Position numbers and translations under genes: made by a program. The notes beneath the pieces were generated by a model. It was not told the origin of the DNA. It saw only the letters and a list, made by a program, of their open reading frames with translations, and did no database searches. Positions 56,632 through 64,000 of a stretch of DNA of 64,000 bases are shown here, in pieces; the first letter of the stretch is position 1; every line of letters starts with the position of its first letter. This stretch comes from Massilia psychrophila (lineage in GTDB: Bacteria > Pseudomonadota > Gammaproteobacteria > Burkholderiales > Burkholderiaceae_D): contig NZ_PDOB01000001.1 of the NCBI RefSeq assembly GCF_002760665.1, positions 186,001 through 250,000 of the forward strand, in the 5' to 3' direction.

Positions 56632-58314
56632 ATGCGCCTGTTTCCCTTGCAATGTTCCTTGTTTGTTGTTGCCTCCCTCGCTGCCTTGAACACCGCGCAG
56701 GCCGATACGGTGCTCGATCACGCCAACGGCTACACCCTCAACAGCAAAAACGAACTGGTGCGGTTCACCGCGCTCGCCTTCGACGACAGCGGCCGGATCA
56801 TCGCGGTGGGCAGCGCGGCCGAAGTTGCAGCGTACGTGAACGCGAAGGCGCCGAAGGCGAAGCACATCGACATGAAAAACAAGACCGTGCTGCCGGGGCT
56901 GATTGACGCCCACGGCCACATCTTTGGCCTGGGCGACATGCTGACCCAGCTCGACCTGTCGAGCAGCGCGTCGCTGGCCGATGCGCTCAAGGCGACGGCA
57001 AGCTACGCTGCCGCCAATCCGGGCCAGAGCTGGCTGCGCGGGCGCGGCTGGAACCAGGAGATCTGGAAGCTGGGTCGATTTCCGACCGCCGCCGAACTCG
57101 ATGGTGCGGTGCTCGAGCGCCCGGTGTGGCTGGAGCGGGTCGACGGCCACGCCGGCTGGGCCAACAGCGCCGCCCTCAAGCTTGCCGGCATCACCAACGG
57201 CACGCCCGACCCGGTTGGCGGCAAGATCGTGCGCGATGCCGCCGGCAAGGCGACGGGCGTGCTGGTCGACGCCGCCCAGGACCTGGTCAACAAGGTGCTG
57301 CCGAAACAGACCGAGGCCGCCGCGCGCACAACGCTGGAGCGCGCGCTGGCCGAAATCGCCCGCGTGGGCCTGACCAGCGTGCACGACGCCGGCATCGACA
57401 CCGGCAACGACCGCCTGTACCGCGATTACGCCGACCACGGCAAGCTGACTGCCCGCGTGTACGCGATGATCGGCGGCACCGAGCGCGACTTCGACGTGCT
57501 TGCCAGCGCCGGTCCGCTCAAGTCGTACGCCAACGACATGTATGCGCTGCGCGCGGTGAAGCTGTACGCCGACGGCGCCCTCGGCAGCCGCGGCGCGGCC
57601 TTGAGCGCACCCTACAGCGACGAACCGAAGTCGCACGGCCTGCTGTTTCGCGGCGACGCGCAGATGCGCGCGATGATGGAAAAGGCGATGCAGAAGGGCT
57701 ATCAGGTCAACGTCCACGCCATCGGCGACGCCGGCAACCGCCAGGTGCTGGGCGCCTACCGCACACTGGCGCCAGCCACCGGCGGCAGCCTTCTGCGCCA
57801 CCGCATCGAGCATGCACAGGTGGTGGCACCGGCCGACATCGCGCAGTTCAAAAATATCGGCATCATCGCGTCGATGCAGCCGACCCACGCCACGTCCGAC
57901 ATGAACATGGCCGAGCAGCGCATTGGTCCCGCGCGCATGAAGGGCGCCTATGCCTGGCGCAGTTTCATGAAGCAGGGCGCGCGCCTGGCTTGCGGTTCCG
58001 ACTTCCCGGTCGAGTCGCCCAATCCGTTCTACGGCATCCACGCCGCCGTCACGCGCCAGGATGCGGCCGGCATGCCCGCCGGCGGCTGGCATGCCGAGCA
58101 AGCCATGACGCTGACGCAGGCGCTGCGCTGCTTCACGCTTGACGCCGCCTATGCCGGCCACCAGGAAAACGCCATAGGCTCGCTCGAGGCGGGCAAGTGG
58201 GCCGACTTTATCGTCATCGACCAGGACCTGTTCAAGATACCGGCCGCGGCGATCCGCAACACCGTCGTGCTGCAAACCTGGGTCGCCGGTCGACAAGTGT
58301 ACGGCCAGAAATAA
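56632..58314 (+). CDS. Exported amidohydrolase, YtcJ-like
   Basis: A 560-residue metal-dependent hydrolase of the amidohydrolase superfamily. A signal peptide (LQCSLFVVASLAALNTAQAD) predicts export. The metal-site motifs are VLPGLIDAHGHIFGLGD, then YADGALGSRGAALSAPYSDE, NVHAIGDAGNRQVL, HRIEHAQVVAP and the catalytic CGSDFPVESPNPFYGIHAAVTR. This is the YtcJ/Amidohydro_3 group whose substrates are mostly unknown. GGAGAAAAATCG precedes the ATG at 56632; the frame extends upstream without sense. It lies between ada and hutU and could be part of histidine-derived compound use, but only by position. Confidence 0.87.
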   Translation: MRLFPLQCSLFVVASLAALNTAQADTVLDHANGYTLNSKNELVRFTALAFDDSGRIIAVGSAAEVAAYVNAKAPKAKHIDMKNKTVLPGLIDAHGHIFGLGDMLTQLDLSSSASLADALKATASYAAANPGQSWLRGRGWNQEIWKLGRFPTAAELDGAVLERPVWLERVDGHAGWANSAALKLAGITNGTPDPVGGKIVRDAAGKATGVLVDAAQDLVNKVLPKQTEAAARTTLERALAEIARVGLTSVHDAGIDTGNDRLYRDYADHGKLTARVYAMIGGTERDFDVLASAGPLKSYANDMYALRAVKLYADGALGSRGAALSAPYSDEPKSHGLLFRGDAQMRAMMEKAMQKGYQVNVHAIGDAGNRQVLGAYRTLAPATGGSLLRHRIEHAQVVAPADIAQFKNIGIIASMQPTHATSDMNMAEQRIGPARMKGAYAWRSFMKQGARLACGSDFPVESPNPFYGIHAAVTRQDAAGMPAGGWHAEQAMTLTQALRCFTLDAAYAGHQENAIGSLEAGKWADFIVIDQDLFKIPAAAIRNTVVLQTWVAGRQVYGQK

Positions 58315-58359
58315 GCGGGTATGCAGGGCGCGATAGGGCTGATACGGCACCGAAAACCG

Positions 58360-58388
58360 TTGACCATCTTGTATAGACAACTTAGACT
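58360..58388 (+). promoter_or_regulatory. hutU promoter with HutC-like operator
   Basis: TTGACC (58360-58365) and TAGACT (58383-58388) with 17-base spacing form a sigma70-like promoter 30 bases upstream of hutU. The palindrome TTGT-ATAG-ACAA (58369-58380) lies between them, an ideal position for repression by the GntR-type HutC encoded in the window. Confidence 0.65.
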
Positions 58389-58418
58389 CGAGCGACTTCA
58401 CTTATCGACGGAGCTGCC

Positions 58419-60142
<1,724 letters not shown>

Positions 60143-60146
<4 letters not shown>

Positions 60147-61690
60147 CTACTGCGACCGAAAACTGGACCCTGACCCCTGGCGCGATGGCGCTGGCCGACC
60201 TGCGCGCCGTGTGGGTCGCGCCGGTAACGGTGGCACTCGACGACAGCGCCTGGCCGGTCATCGAGGCGTCCGCCGCCGCGGTACGCGCGATTGTCGCGAA
60301 GGGCGACGCCGCCTACGGCATCAACACCGGCTTCGGCATTTTGGCCCGGACCCGCATCGCCGACGACCGGCTCGAGCAGCTCCAGCGCAACCTGATTTTG
60401 TCGCATGCGGTCGGCACCGGCGCGCTGTTGGATGACGGCGTCGTGCGCCTCATCATGCTGATGAAGATCGGCAGCCTGGCGCGCGGCTTTTCCGGCGTGC
60501 GTCCGCTGATCGTCGAGACGCTTGTCGCGCTATACAACGCCGGCATCATGCCGGCGATTCCCGCCAAGGGCTCGGTCGGCGCCTCGGGCGACCTGGCGCC
60601 GCTGGCGCACATGACGCTGGCGATGCTGGGCGTCGGCCAGGTGCGCTTTAACGGCGAGCTGGTGGCCGCTGGCGCCGCGTTGCAGGCGGCCGCCATCGCG
60701 CCGGTGGTGCTGGCGCCAAAAGAAGGGCTGGCGCTGATCAACGGCACCCAGGTGTCGACTGCGCTGGCGCTGCATGGCCTGTTCATGGCCGAGCGACTGC
60801 TGGAAGCGGCGATTGTCGCCGGCGCGCTCTCGCTCGACGCTGCCAAGGGCAGCGACGCCGCGTTCGACGCGCGGGTGCACGCGGTGCGCGGCCAGAGCGG
60901 CCAGATCGCCGTCGCCGCGCTGTACCGCGAACTGGTGGCCGGCAGCGCAATCCGCGCCTCACACCTGGTCGGCGACGAGCGGGTGCAAGATCCGTACAGC
61001 CTGCGCTGCCAGCCGCAGGTGATGGGTGCGGTGCTCGACATCATCGGCAACGCCGCACGCACCTTGCTGATCGAGGCTAACGCGGTGACCGACAATCCTC
61101 TAATCTTCGCCGACAGCGGCCAGATCATCTCGGGCGGGAATTTCCATGCCGAGCCGGTCGCCTTTGCCGCCGACACGCTGGCGCTGGCGATTGCCGAAAT
61201 CGGCGCGCTGGCCGAACGCCGCATTGCGCTGTTAATCGACGCCACCTTGTCAGGCCTGCCGCCGTTCCTGGTGCGCGATGCGGGCGTCAATTCCGGCTTC
61301 ATGATTGCCCACGTCACCGCCGCCGCGCTGGCGTCCGAGAACAAGTCGCTGGCCCATCCGGCCAGCGTCGATAGCCTGCCGACCTCGGCCAACCAGGAAG
61401 ACCACGTCAGCATGGCCACCTTCGCGGCGCGCCGGCTTGACGATATGGCGCACAATACGGCGGTCATCGTCGGCATCGAATTGCTGGCGGCGGCCCAGGG
61501 CATCGATTTCCACCGGCCGCTGGCCAGTTCAACGCACCTCGAACAGGTCCACGCGCAGCTGCGGCGCGAGGTGCCGTTTTACCAAGTCGACCGCTTCTTC
61601 GCGCCCGACATCGAGGCGGCAAAGCAGATGGTCATCAGCGGATCCTTGAGCGCCTCGCGCAAGGAACTGTTCTCGACGCTGTATCGATAA
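60143..61690 (+). CDS. hutH: Histidine ammonia-lyase
   Basis: Removes ammonia from L-histidine to give urocanate, the first step of histidine degradation. At 515 residues it has the usual length. The MIO electrophile forms from Ala-Ser-Gly in [16 protein letters not shown] (about residues 147-149). Supporting blocks are [47 protein letters not shown] and the C-terminal [17 protein letters not shown]. It is coupled to hutU by a 4-nt overlap and followed by hutG after 23 nt. Confidence 0.98.
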
Positions 61691-61713
61691 GGCGGGCAGA
61701 CGATGGATTTTCA

Positions 61714-62517
61714 GTGATGGATTTTCAATTCACGGCCGGCAGCATTGCGCTGGTGGTGTCGATGCCGCACGCCGGCACCGACATCCCCGATGACATCGCC
61801 GCGCGCCTGGCGCCGTGCGCGCAGGCATTGGCCGACACCGACTGGCACCTGCCCGAACTGTACGGCTTCCTCGGCGAAGTTGGTGCTTCGACCATGAGCG
61901 CGCGTTGGTCGCGTTACGTCATCGACCTGAATCGCCCGCCCGAGGACAGTAACCTGTATCCCGGCCTCGACACGACAAGCCTGTGCCCGCTTGATACGTT
62001 CGGCCGCGAGCAGCTGTACCAGGATGGCCAGGCGCCATCGAAGGACGAAGTGGCAGACCGGCTGGCGCGCTACTGGCGGCCGTATCACCGGCAGCTGCGC
62101 GCCGAACTCGATCGCCTGCTGGCGCTGCACGGCCGCGTGGTGCTGTGGGACGCCCATTCGATTGCATCAACCGTGCCGCGGTTTTTCGATGGCCGCCTGC
62201 CGGACCTGAACTTCGGCACTGCCGGCGGCGTTTCGTGCGCCGCATCCCTGGCCGACGTTGTGATCGCCCCGGCGCGGGCATCCGGGCGCTTTGGCATCGC
62301 GCTCGATGGCCGCTTCAAGGGCGGCTACATCACCCGCCATTACGGCGCGCCGAGCGCCGGCGTGCATGCGATCCAGCTCGAAATGTGCCAGAACCTGTAT
62401 ATGAACGAGAACGCGCCGTTCGCGTACCGGCCGGACCTCGCGGCCCAGGTCCAGCCCCTGCTGGGCCAGATGATCGGCGCCGCCGCCGGCTGGGTGCGTC
62501 AGTGGACGCCAGCATGA
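61714..62517 (+). CDS. hutG: N-formylglutamate deformylase
   Basis: Hydrolyses N-formyl-L-glutamate to glutamate and formate, the last step of the five-step Hut pathway. The 267-residue protein shows the FGase pattern: VVSMPHAGTDIPDDIAAR at the N-terminus, DTDWHLPELYGFL, MSARWSRYVIDLNRPPEDSNLYPG, VLWDAHSIASTVPRFFDG and the C-terminal HAIQLEMCQNLYMNE. This is the zinc-dependent FGase, not the formiminoglutamase form also called HutG. It pairs with HutF below and overlaps its start by ATGA. Confidence 0.95.
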   Translation: MMDFQFTAGSIALVVSMPHAGTDIPDDIAARLAPCAQALADTDWHLPELYGFLGEVGASTMSARWSRYVIDLNRPPEDSNLYPGLDTTSLCPLDTFGREQLYQDGQAPSKDEVADRLARYWRPYHRQLRAELDRLLALHGRVVLWDAHSIASTVPRFFDGRLPDLNFGTAGGVSCAASLADVVIAPARASGRFGIALDGRFKGGYITRHYGAPSAGVHAIQLEMCQNLYMNENAPFAYRPDLAAQVQPLLGQMIGAAAGWVRQWTPA

Positions 62518-63935
62518 GCGCCAGTGTCAACCCGGGCGCGCTGTTCGCCCGCCACACGCTGCTGGCGCAAGGCTGGGCGGCCGACGTGCTGCTAGAGTGG
62601 GACGGCGCAGGAAACCTGCTGGCGGTCACCCCTGGCGCGGCGGCGCCGCCCGGCGTGGAGCAGGCGCAGCTGGTCTTGCCCGGCATGGTCAACCTGCATT
62701 CGCACGCCTTCCAGCGCGCGCTGGGCGGGCTGACCGAAACCGCCGGCGACAATCCACACAACCCACACAACCCACACAATCCACACAATCCGGACAGCTT
62801 CTGGACCTGGCGCGACCTGATGTACCGCTTCGCGCGCAACATCACCCCCGGCCAGATCGAAGCGATCGCCACCCAGCTGTTTACCGAGTGCCTGCGCCAC
62901 GGCTACACGGCGGTATGCGAATTCCATTACCTCCAGCGCGCACCGGGCGGCAGCGTGTATCCGCGCCCGGCCGAAACGGCCGAAAGGATCGTCGCCGCCG
63001 CGCGCGCGGCCGGCATCGGCCTGACCATGCTGCCGGTGCTGTACAGCCACGCCGGCTTCGGCGAGCAAGCGTTGAGGGGTGACCAGCAGCGCTTTCGCAG
63101 CGATCCGGCGCAGGTGCTTGGCATAGTCGACGCGCTCGAGGCCGAGCGCTGCGGCCAGCTCGAAGTCGGCGCTGCGCCGCATTCGCTGCGCGCCGCCACG
63201 ATCGCGCAAATCCGGGAACTGGCGCAGACGCTGCCGGCCGGCCGGCCGCTGCACATCCACATCGCCGAGCAAGAGGACGAGGTGCGCCAGTGCCTTGCGG
63301 CCACCGGCATGCGGCCGCTGCGCTACCTGGCCGAGCACGTTGCGTTGGATGAGCGCTGGTGCCTGGTGCACGCCACCCACATCGACGCCGATGAAGTTGA
63401 CCGCGTGGCCCGAAGCGGCGCGGTGGCCGGATTGTGTCCGAGCACCGAGGCGAATCTGGGCGATGGCCTCTATCCGCTGGCGCAGTTTATCGCCGCCGGC
63501 GGGCGCTTTGGCATCGGCAGCGACAGCCACGTATCGCAAAGCCCGGTCGAAGAGTTGCGCTGGCTCGAGTACGGCCAGCGCTTGCGGCACCAGCGCCGCA
63601 ACGTGGCGGTGTCGCCGAGCCAGCGCCGGGTCGGCGACTTCCTGTGGCAGGGCGCGCTTGCCGGCGGGGCGCAGGCGAGCGGGCGCAAGGTCGGCGTACT
63701 TGGCGCCGGCATGCGCGCCGACCTTCTCGTGCTCGACAGCGAACACCCGAACTTGGAAGGCGTCGCCGTCGATGACGTGCTCGGCGCCTTCATCTTCGCC
63801 GGCAACGACAACCTGGTGCGCGACGTGCTGGCGGGCGGGCGCTGGGTGGTGCGGGACGCTCGCCACGTCGACCAGGACGCCATTGCCCGGCGCTACAAAC
63901 AAACCCTCGTCGCACTGCGGGAGTATCGTTCATGA
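62514..63935 (+). CDS. hutF: Formimidoylglutamate deiminase
   Basis: Zinc amidohydrolase of 473 residues that deiminates N-formimino-L-glutamate to N-formylglutamate plus ammonia, placing HutG next in the path. It shows VLPGMVNLHSHAFQRALGGL, TAVCEFHYLQR, AAPHSLRAA, LHIHIAEQEDEVRQC, LVHATHIDADEVDRVARSGAVAGLCPSTEANLGDG and FGIGSDSHVSQSPVEELRWLEY. An unusual Asn-Pro-His tandem repeat (encoded at 62751-62786) lies in the loop after the metal-binding HSHAFQ block. It is coupled by ATGA overlaps to hutG and hutD. Confidence 0.96.
   Translation: MSASVNPGALFARHTLLAQGWAADVLLEWDGAGNLLAVTPGAAAPPGVEQAQLVLPGMVNLHSHAFQRALGGLTETAGDNPHNPHNPHNPHNPDSFWTWRDLMYRFARNITPGQIEAIATQLFTECLRHGYTAVCEFHYLQRAPGGSVYPRPAETAERIVAAARAAGIGLTMLPVLYSHAGFGEQALRGDQQRFRSDPAQVLGIVDALEAERCGQLEVGAAPHSLRAATIAQIRELAQTLPAGRPLHIHIAEQEDEVRQCLAATGMRPLRYLAEHVALDERWCLVHATHIDADEVDRVARSGAVAGLCPSTEANLGDGLYPLAQFIAAGGRFGIGSDSHVSQSPVEELRWLEYGQRLRHQRRNVAVSPSQRRVGDFLWQGALAGGAQASGRKVGVLGAGMRADLLVLDSEHPNLEGVAVDDVLGAFIFAGNDNLVRDVLAGGRWVVRDARHVDQDAIARRYKQTLVALREYRS
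62751..62795. repeat. Nine-base tandem repeat in hutF
   Basis: Four units of AAYCCACAC (AATCCACAC or AACCCACAC) plus a fifth degenerate unit, encoding NPH four times and then NPD. Copy-number changes would keep the frame. Confidence 0.9.
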
Positions 63936-64000
63936 CTATGCTGATTGCGTTTGCCGGCCTGCTTCCGGTGCCGTGGAAAAACGGCGGCGGCAGTACCACC
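63932..64000 (+). CDS. hutD: HutD, partial (cut by window end)
   Basis: The first 23 codons of a gene overlapping hutF by ATGA. They read MTMLIAFAGLLPVPWKNGGG and STT. The PWKNGGGxTxE-type N-terminus is characteristic of HutD, a cupin-fold protein that in Pseudomonas limits hut operon induction, probably by binding urocanate or a related effector. The rest lies outside the window. Confidence 0.8.
   Translation, partial: MTMLIAFAGLLPVPWKNGGGSTT

Overview
The window looks like the chromosome of a high-GC betaproteobacterium of the order Burkholderiales, most likely Oxalobacteraceae (Massilia/Janthinobacterium-like). This rests on gene order (pgk-pyk-fba-purC-purE-purK-tsaC), a Calvin-type class II aldolase, type B L31 beside rho, and the general protein flavour. 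No species can be named from sequence alone. Most of the window is ordinary core genome. The accessory interest lies in one genomic island, one transposon-scarred stretch and several oddly built genes.

Layout. 1-7,940: O-antigen ligase-like protein, moaC, a BepA-like M48 protease, a YheT-type hydrolase coupled to a small conserved gene, an NTF2-like protein, a zf-CHCC protein and the azlCD exporter pair. 8,012-15,659: lower glycolysis (pgk, pyk, fba) followed by the translationally coupled purC-purE-purK-tsaC run. 15,886-24,733: a GDSL lipoprotein plus OmpW, a hydrolase/DinB pair, a small membrane protein, a roughly 1 kb decayed stretch with a HipA-like scrap, gcdH, a flavin reductase, msrA and an outer-membrane beta-barrel. 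24,760-33,667: a hemerythrin-PdxH fusion, tcdA, an FKBP, cysK, then a long minus-strand run (CDF exporter, a TraM-like/TraL-like pair of conjugation type, a secreted metallophosphoesterase, pncC, thiL, dps). 33,826-34,892 is a gene graveyard: rubredoxin reductase with a deleted middle, an intact rubredoxin gene abutting a Tn3 transposase scrap, and a SulP transporter tail. 35,258-42,117: maeB and a GDP-D-rhamnose/glycosyltransferase operon (gmd, rmd, two GT4). 42,210-43,936: a periplasmic amino-acid-type binding protein coupled to an ornithine cyclodeaminase-like enzyme.

43,983-49,390 is a genomic island of about 5.4 kb in the 3' end of tRNA-Leu(CAA). It has a duplicated att core, repeated arm-like sites at both ends, a dead P4-type integrase (one frameshift and one nonsense codon), and three cargo genes of the Tad/Flp pilus type (TadG-, TadE-, TadE-like) with no other Tad machinery. 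49,582-64,000: a small membrane protein, an ArnT-like glycosyltransferase, rpmE2, rho, trxA, the histidine-utilisation repressor hutC, a shortened ada, a secreted amidohydrolase, and the hutU-hutH-hutG-hutF-hutD operon (last gene cut by the window edge), with a HutC-like operator placed between its -35 and -10.

The points most worth following are the hemerythrin-PdxH fusion, the tRNA-Leu island carrying only minor pilin-type Tad genes, the isolated chromosomal TraL/TraM-like pair, the Ada protein that has lost half of its AraC DNA-binding domain, and the Tn3-rubredoxin junction.
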